Translations under genes and position numbers: made by a program
NCBI RefSeq assembly: GCF_000420705.1
Contig: NZ_ATVL01000009.1
Location: 496,001-560,000 of the forward strand
Reading direction: 5' to 3'
DNA length: 64,000 nt
Source: Hymenobacter norwichensis DSM 15439
GTDB lineage: Bacteria > Bacteroidota > Bacteroidia > Cytophagales > Hymenobacteraceae
The notes under the pieces: generated by a model
Databases searched by the model: none
Told to the model about the DNA's origin: nothing
The model's input: only the letters and a program-made list of their open reading frames with translations
Shown: piece by piece, positions 51,977 through 60,712 of the stretch
Numbering within the stretch: position 1 is the stretch's first letter
Layout of the letters: every line of letters starts with the position of its first letter

Positions 51977-52789
51977 ATGCCCTTACTCTACCCGGCTCCT
52001 ATTTCCACTCCCCAAGCGTCCCTGGGCTTGGCGCTGTCGGGTGGGGGCGCGCGGGGTATTGCGCATTTGGGGGTATTGGCGGCGCTGGATGAGCTGGACC
52101 TATCACCCACGCATTTGGCGGGAGTTTCATCGGGGGCTATCGTGGGGGCTTTTTACGCGGCGGGCTTTCCACCCCGCGAGATTCTGCGGCTGTTTACTGG
52201 CGTCAATGTCACGCGCCTGATGCGGCTCTCGTTGAGCCGCTACGGACTGCTGCGCCTTGATGCCGTGCAGGTGCTGCTGGCCCAGCACCTGGGTGCCGAC
52301 TGCACATTTGCCGATTTACACCGCCCCCTGACGCTGGTCGCTACCGACCTGACGGAGGGCGTATCGGTGTACTTTGCGGAGGGGCTGCTGATTCCGCCGC
52401 TGTTGGCTTCCTCAGCCGTGCCCATTCTGTACCGGCCCGTTGAGTTTGAGGGGCGGCAGCTAGTGGATGGGGGCCTACTCAACAACCTACCCGTGGCGGC
52501 GCTGCTAGGCCAGGGGATGCCCGTGGTGGCCGTGAATTGCAACGCCGTGAACCGGGCCGCCCGCGTCACCACCTTCCGGACGCTAATAGAGCGGACGTTG
52601 AACCTGGTGGTCGATGCCAACACCACGCTCAGCAAGCAGCAGTGTAACCTGTTGCTGGAGCCGCCCGAACTTCGCTTGTACCGCACTCTGGACTACCGCC
52701 TCGGGCATGAGTTATTCGACATCGGATATCACTACACGATGAGGCGTGCTGATGAGCTACGGGCTTTGGTGGAAACTCGTAACGGCTAG
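51977..52789 (+). CDS. Patatin-like phospholipase
   Basis: The 270-residue product has the oxyanion loop GGGARG (22-27), the nucleophile elbow GVSSG (S51) and the Asp of the dyad in VDGGLLNNLP. It hydrolyses acyl esters of lipids. There is no signal peptide, so it probably acts on the inner face of the membrane. It follows the MBL gene by 62 bp and precedes an acyltransferase gene; together they may act in lipid remodelling. Confidence 0.92.
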   Translation: MPLLYPAPISTPQASLGLALSGGGARGIAHLGVLAALDELDLSPTHLAGVSSGAIVGAFYAAGFPPREILRLFTGVNVTRLMRLSLSRYGLLRLDAVQVLLAQHLGADCTFADLHRPLTLVATDLTEGVSVYFAEGLLIPPLLASSAVPILYRPVEFEGRQLVDGGLLNNLPVAALLGQGMPVVAVNCNAVNRAARVTTFRTLIERTLNLVVDANTTLSKQQCNLLLEPPELRLYRTLDYRLGHELFDIGYHYTMRRADELRALVETRNG

Positions 52790-52915
52790 CAATTCTTTCA
52801 TGATGGGCGCTTTAACTGCCAGGGGTAGCCTCCGGGAAAAACGGCTTTCTATTAATTTCTGTATTTACTTTTAGCTTTACCCTGGCTTGTACCCACGCAA
52901 GCCTTTATTCTCTGC

Positions 52916-53488
52916 ATGGCTGCTCGCAAAACGTCCACTTTCTGGTATTACATTTCTAAAGCAATATTTTGGGTGGCCGGCTGGAAACTCAACGGGGTAG
53001 TACCACCTAACATCAAGAAAAGCATGATGATTGCGGCGCCCCATACCAGTAACTGGGACTTTATTCTGGCCCGCGCAGCCTTCTTCCTGATGGATGTGGA
53101 CGTGAAGCTGACCATCAAAAAAGAGTGGACCACGGCGCCGGTTTTGGGTGGCCTCGTTCGGTCGTTGGGCGGTATTGCCGTGGACCGCAGCAAAAACAAT
53201 AGCCTCGTGGATGGTATGATCCAGCTGTTCAAGGAGCGCGACGAGCTGGTGATTCTGATTACGCCCGAAGGAACCCGCGCGTATCAGCCGCGCTGGCGCA
53301 AAGGGTTCTACCACGCGGCAGAAGGAGCCGGCGTCCCGATTCTGCTAGGCTTTCTGGATTACAAGAAGAAGGAAGCCGGCGTAGGACCTGCCGTATATCC
53401 GAGCGGTAACTACGAAGCCGACCTAGAGAAAATCAAAGCCTTCTACCGTACTAAAACTGCCCGATTTCCTGAGAAAGGGGTTCGATAG
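52916..53488 (+). CDS. PlsC-like lysophospholipid acyltransferase
   Basis: The 190-residue product has HTSNWD (H43, D48; HX4D catalytic pair) and TPEGTR, the two main motifs of glycerolipid acyltransferases. A hydrophobic N-terminus (YYISKAIFWVAGW) probably contacts the membrane. It would add an acyl chain to lysophosphatidic acid or a related acceptor. It is short for PlsC (usually about 240) but otherwise complete. Confidence 0.9.
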   Translation: MAARKTSTFWYYISKAIFWVAGWKLNGVVPPNIKKSMMIAAPHTSNWDFILARAAFFLMDVDVKLTIKKEWTTAPVLGGLVRSLGGIAVDRSKNNSLVDGMIQLFKERDELVILITPEGTRAYQPRWRKGFYHAAEGAGVPILLGFLDYKKKEAGVGPAVYPSGNYEADLEKIKAFYRTKTARFPEKGVR

Positions 53489-53548
53489 TGGGCTTTTCTG
53501 CCTGTTAGTGCCTTGCCTCAACAAATTCATTGAATCTATCCGCATCCC

Positions 53549-54106
53549 ATGGAAAAGCTGCAAACCCTGCTCTGGATTTTGATTGGTCTGGGCGTTTTCA
53601 TTTGGCGGATGGTGCAGAAAGCCAAGGCTACTACGCAGCGCGAGCAGCAGGAACGCAAGTTTTCCCGGCCCGATAGTACCGGACGGCCGCGCCCGGTGGC
53701 GCCGCCGTTGCCGGCCACCTCTTTTGATGAGATGCTGAAGCAAATGCAGGCCCAGAACCGGGCGGGTAACTCAACCAACCAAACCACGACTGCTGGCCGG
53801 CCGTTCCCCCAGGAAACTGCCCATACGCCACGTACCTTGGAGCAACCTACAACAGTGGCCAAGTCCTTGGAAACGAGTAAGGAAGCTCGCTCGCTGGAGG
53901 TGCCGGTGCACGAAGCACGCCGGGCGGCTGGGTTGCCTCGCGCGGCCACCCAGCACGGTCAAGAGGACTACTGGAGCCGAGTGCAGCGCCAACACCGCGA
54001 GCAGGTACGCCAACAAGCCCTGTCTAGCATACAGGAACGCCTCCGGAACCCCGCCGATTTGCGGGCGGCATTCGTGCTAAGCGAGATTCTGCAAAGGAAG
54101 TTCTAA
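53549..54106 (+). CDS. Hypothetical protein with one N-terminal membrane segment
   Basis: The 185-residue product starts with a single transmembrane helix (LQTLLWILIGLGVFIWRMV), then a basic stretch, a Pro/Thr/Gln-rich disordered linker, and a helical C-terminus ending NPADLRAAFVLSEILQRKF. This architecture recurs in Bacteroidota proteins of unknown function. It follows the acyltransferase gene by 60 bp on the same strand. Confidence 0.7.
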   Translation: MEKLQTLLWILIGLGVFIWRMVQKAKATTQREQQERKFSRPDSTGRPRPVAPPLPATSFDEMLKQMQAQNRAGNSTNQTTTAGRPFPQETAHTPRTLEQPTTVAKSLETSKEARSLEVPVHEARRAAGLPRAATQHGQEDYWSRVQRQHREQVRQQALSSIQERLRNPADLRAAFVLSEILQRKF

Positions 54107-54136
54107 GTTCCGTCCCTTCTGCTAACTATCGGGCTG

Positions 54137-54802
54137 TTAGTCCTGCGTCAGAGCGTAAGTGACGAGGTTGGCGCCCATGCGGAGGGCGGCATCGTGGGTA
54201 GCAGGGGTATCCTCGGGGTAGGTGCCCAGGTCTTCCCAGCCGTTGCCTAGGTCGCACTCAAAGCTGTAAAAGCACACCAGCCGCCCTTTGTAAAGCATCC
54301 CGAAGCCTTGCGGCCGCTTGCCGTCGTGCTCGTGTACTTTCGGTAAGCCTCTCGGGAACTGATACTTCTGGTGATAGATCGGGTGGGAGAAGGGCAGCTC
54401 CACAAAGTCCAGTTCGGGAAACACCTTCTTCATTTCCGGCCGGATGAACTTGTCGAGGCCGTAGTTGTCATCAATGTGCAAGAAGCCGCCGCCAATCAGG
54501 TAGCGGCGCAGATTTTTGGCCTCGCCCTCGGTGAAAGCCACGTTGCCGTGCCCGGTCATATGCACAAAGGGGTAAGTCAATAGCTCCGGCGAATCCAGCT
54601 CCACGGTGGCTTCATCGGGGGCTATGTTGGTGCGAAGCGCCTGGTTGCAGAAGCGGATTAGGTTGGGCAAGCTGGTTTTGTTGGCGTACCAGTCGCCGCC
54701 GCCGCCGTAGTGCAGCTTGGCAATGCGGAAGCTGGGCGCCACCGGCGCAGCGGCCGTAAGGGAAAAAAGCAGCAGCAGGGGAAGCAGCAGGGTTTTTAGC
54801 AT
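54137..54802 (-). CDS. DUF4159 family protein
   Basis: The 221-residue product has a signal peptide (MLKTLLLPLLLLFSLTAAAP) and the DUF4159 pattern: RIAKLHYGGGGDWYANKTSL near the N-terminus, then YPFVHMTGHGNVAFTEGEA, IGGGFLHIDDNYG and FPELDFVELPFSHPIYH. The fold resembles a glutamine amidotransferase-like (ThuA-type) domain, and no catalytic Cys is obvious. Members are often near MoxR/VWA membrane clusters, absent here. Confidence 0.9.
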   Translation of the reverse strand: MLKTLLLPLLLLFSLTAAAPVAPSFRIAKLHYGGGGDWYANKTSLPNLIRFCNQALRTNIAPDEATVELDSPELLTYPFVHMTGHGNVAFTEGEAKNLRRYLIGGGFLHIDDNYGLDKFIRPEMKKVFPELDFVELPFSHPIYHQKYQFPRGLPKVHEHDGKRPQGFGMLYKGRLVCFYSFECDLGNGWEDLGTYPEDTPATHDAALRMGANLVTYALTQD

Positions 54803-54900
54803 AAGAGTCTTCAGGGCAGAGTAAGCAAGCTAGTAAACAAAGTAACGGATAGCCGCGAAAGTTCAGCCGGGTAGTTATGAATAGTAACTCAATAAAGGGC

Positions 54901-54993
54901 GTCATTCCGAGCTTGCCGAGGAATCTCGCGTGTCGGCTTTGGATTACTGTTGCAACGTTAGCACGCGAGATTCCTCGGCAAGCTCGGAATGAC
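54901..54993. repeat. Palindromic interspersed element, copy 3
   Basis: About 93 bp, with termini GTCATTCCGAGCTTGCCGAG / CTCGGCAAGCTCGGAATGAC and the core AATCTCGCGTG. The loop contains GGATTACTGTTGCAAC, the reverse complement of the loop in copy 1, so this copy is in the opposite orientation. It precedes rtcB. Confidence 0.85.
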
Positions 54994-55086
54994 AGTCTAG
55001 TCGATTTTTGCAACAATGAACTGCGCTTTAATTCATTTATTGCCGAATAATTAAGACGGTTACTTGCTACTACACGCTATACACTC

Positions 55087-56520
55087 ATGATTACTGGAAA
55101 AGATTTGGTGGACCTGGGCTTGAAGCCGGGCAAGATGTTCAAGCAGATTCTGGAGCACATCAACGCCAACAAGCTGGAAGGTGAAGCACTGCGGGAATAC
55201 CTCGATACCGTGAAGCCTGCGCCCGAACTGCCGCTGCTGGCGGAGCCCGTGTTTTTTCACGAAAACATCAGCGCCGACACCCCAGTGGAGCAGGCCAACA
55301 TCGACTACGTGCGGCAGTCGATGCAACAGCTGATGCGTACCCCCACGGTAATAGCCGGCGCCATTATGCCCGATGCTTGTCCGGCCGGCCCGGTTGGCAC
55401 TATTCCGGTGGGTGGCATTGTGGTGGCCCGCAACGCCATTCATCCCGGCATGCACAGCGCCGATATCTGCTGCTCGGTGATGCTGACCAACCTGGGCAAA
55501 GTGGAGCCCAAAACCGTGCTGGATATCGCGCAGCAAATCACGCATTTTGGGCCAGGCGGCCGGCAACCGGAGCGGCAGTTTGCGCTGCCCGCAGAAATTG
55601 AGGCGGAATTCCGCGCCAATCCATTCCTGAATTCTTTGCGCAGCCTGAACTCTGCCCGTGAGCACTTGGGCACGCAGGGCGACGGTAACCACTTTCTATA
55701 CGTGGGCGTGTCGCGCAACACCGGCGACACGGTGCTGGTGACCCACCACGGCTCCCGCGGCCCTGGGGCCGCCCTCTACACGCAGGGCATGAAGGTAGCC
55801 GAACGATTCCGCCAGGCCCTGTCGCCGGAAACGGCCCCAGCAAACGCCTGGATTCCCAGCGAATCAGAGGAAGGTGAACAGTATTGGGCGGCGCTGCAAA
55901 CCATTCGGAAGTGGACCAAGCAAAACCACCAGTGCCTGCACGATGCCATCAGTAGTCAGTTGGGAGCGGCGGTGCAGCAGCGGTTCTGGAACGAGCACAA
56001 CTTCGTGTTCCGCGACGGTGACTTGTTCTATCACGCCAAAGGCGCCACGCCGCTTGACCCCAAGTTCATGCCCGACATCACCGGGCCGCGCATTATCCCA
56101 CTGAATATGGCTCAGCCTATTCTCATTGTAGAAGGCGCTACCACCAAAAATAATCTGGGCTTTGCGCCTCACGGAGCTGGCCGAAACCTAAGCCGGACCA
56201 AGCATAAATATAGCAAGCTCGGCCAGACCAAGGAGGAGCTATTCGCCGAAGAGACCCAAGGAATTGATGCCCGGTTCTATTTCAACCAGATTGATATTTC
56301 CGAGCTGCCCAGCGCCTACAAAGATGCCAACGACGTGAAGCAGCAGATTACGGATTTCAAGCTGGCCAGTATCATCGACGAAATCCAGCCCTACGGCTGC
56401 ATCATGGCCGGCGACTGGGAGCAGGATGCGCCCTGGCGCAAAAAGAAACTAGCCAAAGAAGCCGCCCGCCTAGCCGAATCGGCAGATTCACAGGCCGATG
56501 GGTCGGCGCTGGTAGAGTAG
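55087..56520 (+). CDS. rtcB: RtcB-type RNA ligase
   Basis: The 477-residue product has the RtcB active site: HSADICCSVML (D126, C129), GDGNHF (H202), VTHHGSRG (H220, H221), EHNFVF (H304), and HGAGRNLSR, whose H362 is the residue that takes GMP. RtcB joins a 2',3'-cyclic phosphate or 3'-phosphate to a 5'-OH in a GTP- and Mn-dependent way; in bacteria it can repair cut tRNA or rRNA. No archease gene is next to it. Its stop abuts the stop of rsmE without a gap. Confidence 0.93.
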   Translation: MITGKDLVDLGLKPGKMFKQILEHINANKLEGEALREYLDTVKPAPELPLLAEPVFFHENISADTPVEQANIDYVRQSMQQLMRTPTVIAGAIMPDACPAGPVGTIPVGGIVVARNAIHPGMHSADICCSVMLTNLGKVEPKTVLDIAQQITHFGPGGRQPERQFALPAEIEAEFRANPFLNSLRSLNSAREHLGTQGDGNHFLYVGVSRNTGDTVLVTHHGSRGPGAALYTQGMKVAERFRQALSPETAPANAWIPSESEEGEQYWAALQTIRKWTKQNHQCLHDAISSQLGAAVQQRFWNEHNFVFRDGDLFYHAKGATPLDPKFMPDITGPRIIPLNMAQPILIVEGATTKNNLGFAPHGAGRNLSRTKHKYSKLGQTKEELFAEETQGIDARFYFNQIDISELPSAYKDANDVKQQITDFKLASIIDEIQPYGCIMAGDWEQDAPWRKKKLAKEAARLAESADSQADGSALVE

Positions 56521-57231
56521 CTAGCCTGCCAGTTCCTGCGCTACATGCACGGTATGCACGGCGGCCAGCGCGGCGGTTTCGGTGCGTAGTCGGGAAGCTC
56601 CGAGGGTAACGGGCCGGATGCCGCGGGTAAAGGCAGCTTCAATTTCCTGCGGCGTGAAGTCACCTTCCGGGCCGATGAGGATGCAGCAGCTGGCTCCAGT
56701 TGCTGCCACACGGGCTAAGGGTGTTCGTTCACCGTCTTCGAGGTGAGCCATGAAGGTGGTGGAGGCGTCCACGGTAGGTAGGAACGCTGCGAAATCGGTA
56801 AGCTCCGTTAGCTGCGGCAGCCACGCCTGGCCTGACTGTTTGAGGGCGCTGACCGCAATTTTGTGTAGGCGGTCCAGCTTCAGCTCACGCCTTTCGGAGC
56901 GGGCACAGCGCAGAAACGTCAGCTGATCGATACCTATTTCAGTGGCTTTCTCCACCAGCCATTCCATCCGGTCGAGGTTTTTGGTGGGGGCTACGGCTAC
57001 GTGCACAAAGTAGGCGCGGCGCGGTACCTGTTGCTCCTGCGTGATGCGCAGTTGGCAGCGTTTGGGGTTGGCGTCCGTCACTTCGGCCTGATACACGCCA
57101 CCGCGGCCATCAACCAGTTCCACCGTGTCGGAGGGAGTGAGGCGCAACACCCGCACAGCGTGCTTGCTTTCGTCTTCGGGCAGGGTGTAGGAAAGGCCGG
57201 AAAGGTCGGGGGCGTAGAAGGTGTGAGGCAT
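56521..57231 (-). CDS. rsmE: 16S rRNA m3U1498 methyltransferase RsmE
   Basis: The 236-residue product has an N-terminal PUA-like domain (MPHTFYAPDLSG, KHAVRVLRLT) and a C-terminal SPOUT knot (LIGPEGDFTPQEIEAAF, LGASRLRTETAALAAVHTV). It methylates U1498 of 16S rRNA using SAM. It lies tail-to-tail with rtcB with zero gap. TATCTTTG ends 4 nt before its ATG, so the mRNA may be leaderless. Confidence 0.93.
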   Translation of the reverse strand: MPHTFYAPDLSGLSYTLPEDESKHAVRVLRLTPSDTVELVDGRGGVYQAEVTDANPKRCQLRITQEQQVPRRAYFVHVAVAPTKNLDRMEWLVEKATEIGIDQLTFLRCARSERRELKLDRLHKIAVSALKQSGQAWLPQLTELTDFAAFLPTVDASTTFMAHLEDGERTPLARVAATGASCCILIGPEGDFTPQEIEAAFTRGIRPVTLGASRLRTETAALAAVHTVHVAQELAG

Positions 57232-57235
57232 CGGG

Positions 57236-57263
57236 CAAAGATAGAGGGCAGCCGCCTTGCAAA
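57236..57263 (-). promoter_or_regulatory. Promoter of rsmE (TTTG-N16-TATCTTTG)
   Basis: On the minus strand TTTG (57260-57263) lies 16 nt before TATCTTTG (57236-57243), which ends 4 nt before the ATG. The spacer is shorter than usual, but the -7 box is exact. Confidence 0.5.
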
Positions 57264-57266
57264 ATA

Positions 57267-57297
57267 AAACCCCACCAGCTGGCTGCCGGTGAGGTTT
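57267..57297 (-). terminator. Hairpin terminator after the S1/P1 nuclease gene
   Basis: AAACCCCACC (57267-57276) pairs with GGTGAGGTTT (57288-57297) with one wobble. On the minus strand it is followed by TTTT and lies 38 nt after the stop. Confidence 0.75.
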
Positions 57298-57335
57298 CTA
57301 TTATCAACATGAAAAGCCACAAAGGCTTACAATGG

Positions 57336-58121
57336 TTAGCCCAGGGTGCTGTTTAGCAGCTCTGCCAGCCGGACGCCGGCCTGCTCAATCCGCTGCTTCA
57401 TCAGCTCGGAATGAGCTGGATAGTACTTGTAATCCACGTCGCCGTTGGCAGGGACATCCTTGTATATCTGCTCACTGGCTTGGTATGACTCCCAAAACCA
57501 TTGTTCCGGCGTGGCCTTCTGCCACTCCCGCACTTGCTGGCGGGGCAGTTGATGGTCATACTGAGCGGCCATTTCGGTGTAGGTAAGGCCTTGGTAGTCA
57601 AGCAGGCCACTGTCCCAGAGGCTGTGCAGATTGGTGTCTTTGCCGCGGTACTTGAGCTTGATGTCGTTGCCGCCTTTATCGTCGGCGTGGCCGGCGTGCA
57701 GGGGCTGGTGTGCGTCGCCTACGATGTGTACCACAAACTTCAGCGCGGCCAGCCGTTCGGCTGGTGTCTTGTTGGTGTCTTTCAGCTCCAATAGCTTGGC
57801 CTGAAGGACATTGTAGGCATTCGGCTGCGTCTGCGCTTTAAGCTGCTCGATGTATTGGTCGTGGGTGAGGCCGGAAGGAGTGTTAACGTAGTGCCAGGGG
57901 GCCGTGTCTTTGTACTCCGGATAGTAGCGGATTTCGTCGGGCCAGGTGCTAACCAGTGTCAGGGTTTCGGTGCCGAGGAGCTTTTGAACTTCGCGGCGGG
58001 CTTTGCGGGAAAGGTGCTGTTCGGCAATTTTACCGACGGCCCGGTGCCCATCTACACCCCAGGCCCACAAATGGAACGGAGTAAGAAACAGCAATAGGAG
58101 CGGCAGGAGGCGCTTGCGCAT
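57336..58121 (-). CDS. S1/P1-type nuclease
   Basis: From ATG 58121 (MRKRLLPLLLLFLTPFHLWA) the 261-residue product has a signal peptide; cleavage after A20 makes the mature N-terminal residue Trp21, which with His26, His-rich HIVGDAHQPLHAGHADD and GGN builds the three-zinc site of the family. HSLWDSGLLD also fits. It degrades single-stranded DNA or RNA and removes 3'-phosphate outside the cytoplasm. An upstream in-frame start (58247) would add a non-signal extension and is not chosen. Confidence 0.92.
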   Translation of the reverse strand: MRKRLLPLLLLFLTPFHLWAWGVDGHRAVGKIAEQHLSRKARREVQKLLGTETLTLVSTWPDEIRYYPEYKDTAPWHYVNTPSGLTHDQYIEQLKAQTQPNAYNVLQAKLLELKDTNKTPAERLAALKFVVHIVGDAHQPLHAGHADDKGGNDIKLKYRGKDTNLHSLWDSGLLDYQGLTYTEMAAQYDHQLPRQQVREWQKATPEQWFWESYQASEQIYKDVPANGDVDYKYYPAHSELMKQRIEQAGVRLAELLNSTLG

Positions 58122-58202
58122 GGCAAAAAGAAGAAATAAAAGATGCGTTGAAAAAACAAAATTAATGCTACTGACACCAACTTCTGTACTATTGCCAGAA
58201 TC

Positions 58203-58802
58203 TTGCTTCCCGACAAGGCACAAATAACCCAGGCGCAACACTGGCACATGACCACCGCTGACTACTGGAACGGCCTACAGTTCGACTATCTAACCACGTA
58301 CTCATTGCTACGTGGTCCTAAGTGGGTGCAGATGCAAGCAGCTATCCGCCAGCAAATCCAGGAAAGCCGCAAGCTTTTGCTTACTGCGCAAGGCGCTCAA
58401 CTTCTAACAGCAAGGCGTCGGCTGGAACTGCTGCACCGGAAAAACAATCTGGATGGAAATCTGCTTACGGAGGGCCTTACCGAGGCCTATCACCTAACAG
58501 CCAGCCCGGTAGCTACCCTGTCGTGCCAGAGCACCAAAGCACGGGAACTGGCTGCTATTCTAGCACAACCTTCGCACGAGCGGCAATATTTGATGTGCGC
58601 TCCTGTATTCCGCGACGCTCTAGCATTTTATAATGCCAAGCACCAACTGGTAGCTGTATTGAACGTGTGCTTACAGTGTGAGCAGCTATACAACGAGGCC
58701 GGAACGGAAATCAAGGCTGATACTGCTGTATATCCGGCGCTGCGGCAGTGGTTCGAGGCGTTAGGTCACAAAGTTGGAGATGAATACGGGGTAAATCGAT
58801 AA
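58203..58802 (+). CDS. Hypothetical protein (199 residues)
   Basis: The product has no signal peptide. It contains TADYWNGLQFDYLTTYSLLR, a central KARELAAILAQPSHERQYLM, CAPVFRDALAFYNAKHQLV, AVLNVCLQCEQLYNE, and PALRQWFEALGHKV. The segment with two cysteines (CLQC) sits in a beta-rich region. An ATG at 58248 is an alternative start. It ends in a shared hairpin with pckA. No family is recognised. Confidence 0.6.
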   Translation: MLPDKAQITQAQHWHMTTADYWNGLQFDYLTTYSLLRGPKWVQMQAAIRQQIQESRKLLLTAQGAQLLTARRRLELLHRKNNLDGNLLTEGLTEAYHLTASPVATLSCQSTKARELAAILAQPSHERQYLMCAPVFRDALAFYNAKHQLVAVLNVCLQCEQLYNEAGTEIKADTAVYPALRQWFEALGHKVGDEYGVNR

Positions 58803-58841
58803 ACCCCCGCTGGCAGCAGACCAGCGGGGGTTTATCGATTT
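58793..58841. terminator. Perfect 21-bp hairpin between convergent genes
   Basis: Arms at 58793-58813 and 58821-58841 (AAATCGATAAACCCCCGCTGG and complement) overlap the stop codon of the preceding gene and lie 13 nt from the end of pckA. Confidence 0.85.
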
Positions 58842-58854
58842 GATAATCAAGATT

Positions 58855-60480
58855 CTACACGCTGGCTGCTACTTCCGTGCGAGGAGCCCCGGCCATAATA
58901 TCGGCATTGGCAAAGGCGGCGTACTTCTCGAAGTTATTGGCAAACTTATGCGCCAGCTCTAGAGCGGTGTGATCGTAGGCTTCCGGGTCCTGCCACGTGT
59001 GGCGTGGATCGAGTAGCTCGGTAGGAACGCCAGGCACGGCGGTGGGCATCTGCACCCCAAAGATTGGGTGCGGCGTAAACTCAGCGTCGTGGAGCTGCCC
59101 AGTGAGAGCGGCCGTGAGTAGGGTGCGGGTATGCGGCAGACTCATGCGGTGGCCGGTGCCATAGCTACCGCCAGTCCATCCCGTGTTTAGCAGCCACACT
59201 TGCACGTCAGGGTTCTCATCGAGCTTGCGGCCCAGCATTTCGGCGTAGGCAGTGGGGTGCAGCGGCAGAAACACCGCGCCGAAGCAAGCCGAAAAAGTGG
59301 TTTGGGGCTCGGTTACGCCCATTTCGGTGCCGGCCACTTTGGCGGTGTAGCCCGAGAGGAAGTGATACATGGCGTGGCTTTTGTCGAGCTTGCTGAGCGG
59401 CGGCAGCACCCCAAACGCATCGGCCGTGAGAAACACGATGTTGCGCGGGGCTGGGCCCACGCTCGGCTCCAGCGCATTCGGGATGAAGTGCAGCGGATAA
59501 GCCGCTCGTGTATTCTCGGTTACGGTCTTGTTGGCGTAGTCTACGGTGGTGGTGCCGGGCACGAAGCGGGTATTCTCCAGAATGGCGCCGGGCCGGATGG
59601 CGTCCCAGATTTGTGGCTCTTTTTGCTGGCTTAGGTCCACTACTTTGGCGTAGCAGCCGCCCTCAAAGTTGAAAATGCCATCCTGTGGAGTCCAGCCGTG
59701 CTCGTCGTCGCCGATGAGGCTGCGAGTAGGATCGGCCGAAAGGGTGGTTTTTCCGGTGCCTGACAGGCCAAAGAAAATGGCGGTATCGCCAGCGGCCCCC
59801 ACGTTGGCCGAGCAGTGCATGGGCAGCGTGTTGTGCTGCACCGGCAACAGGAAGTTGAGCACCCCAAAAATGCCTTTCTTCATCTCGCCGGCATAGCCCG
59901 TTCCGCCAATAAGCAGTACTTTCTTGGTGAAGTTGAGGATGGCAAAGTTCTTCTGGCGGGTGCCATCCACGGCTGGGTCAGCCTCGAAACCAGGCGCGTT
60001 GATAATAGTGAAATCGGCCGTCCAGCTGGTGTCGGCGCCTGCCTCAGGACGCAGGAATAGATTGTTGCTGAATAAGTTGTGCCAAGCCAGCTCGTTCACT
60101 ACCCGTAGCTTAAGCTGATAGGCGGGGTTGGCGCCAGCATAGGCCTCGCGCACGTACAGTTCTTTGCCAGCAAGGTAGGCCACCATTTTTTGCTGCAACC
60201 GGTCGAACTTCTCTGGCGCAAAAGGAATATTGATGTCGCCCCACCATACCCGGGTGGTCGTTAGCTCGTCCTGCACAATGAAACGATCTTTGGGTGAACG
60301 GCCCGTAAACTGCCCGGTGTCGCACATGAGGGCGCCGAGGTCGGTGAGCTGGCCTTCGTGGCGGCGCAGGGCGTGCTGCACCAGCTCGTCGGCTGGCAGG
60401 TTTAGGTGTACCTGGGCCGGGGCAGTGGTAAAGCCCAGTGGCGCCAGACGGGACATAATGGTGGCGGCGGGGTTTGTCAT
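58855..60480 (-). CDS. pckA: ATP-dependent phosphoenolpyruvate carboxykinase
   Basis: The 541-residue product has the kinase loop GLSGTGKTTLSADP, the substrate-binding RSPKDRF near the N-terminus, GEMKKGIFGVLNFLLP, GDDEHGW and ENTRAAYP with the family's Arg and Lys residues, and TGWTGGSYGTGHRM. It converts oxaloacetate and ATP to phosphoenolpyruvate, CO2 and ADP in gluconeogenesis. Length matches the family. Confidence 0.97.
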   Translation of the reverse strand: MTNPAATIMSRLAPLGFTTAPAQVHLNLPADELVQHALRRHEGQLTDLGALMCDTGQFTGRSPKDRFIVQDELTTTRVWWGDINIPFAPEKFDRLQQKMVAYLAGKELYVREAYAGANPAYQLKLRVVNELAWHNLFSNNLFLRPEAGADTSWTADFTIINAPGFEADPAVDGTRQKNFAILNFTKKVLLIGGTGYAGEMKKGIFGVLNFLLPVQHNTLPMHCSANVGAAGDTAIFFGLSGTGKTTLSADPTRSLIGDDEHGWTPQDGIFNFEGGCYAKVVDLSQQKEPQIWDAIRPGAILENTRFVPGTTTVDYANKTVTENTRAAYPLHFIPNALEPSVGPAPRNIVFLTADAFGVLPPLSKLDKSHAMYHFLSGYTAKVAGTEMGVTEPQTTFSACFGAVFLPLHPTAYAEMLGRKLDENPDVQVWLLNTGWTGGSYGTGHRMSLPHTRTLLTAALTGQLHDAEFTPHPIFGVQMPTAVPGVPTELLDPRHTWQDPEAYDHTALELAHKFANNFEKYAAFANADIMAGAPRTEVAASV

Positions 60481-60712
60481 AAACTGTGGGAACAGAAGGG
60501 TGGGATTTGGTAGTACAATCAGGATATGGCAGCAAAATTATAGGAAAAAATTGATATGCAAACGATTTCGATGGATTATAGAGCGAATATTCGCTGTATT
60601 CGATGCCAGATAGGGCACCGCTGGCAGTTCACAAAGTTTTGTAGCTTTACCAATTAGCGTCTGGTTGCAGCCAGCCGTGTTTTTCCTTTCTCACTCATCT
60701 CAAATCACCTTC

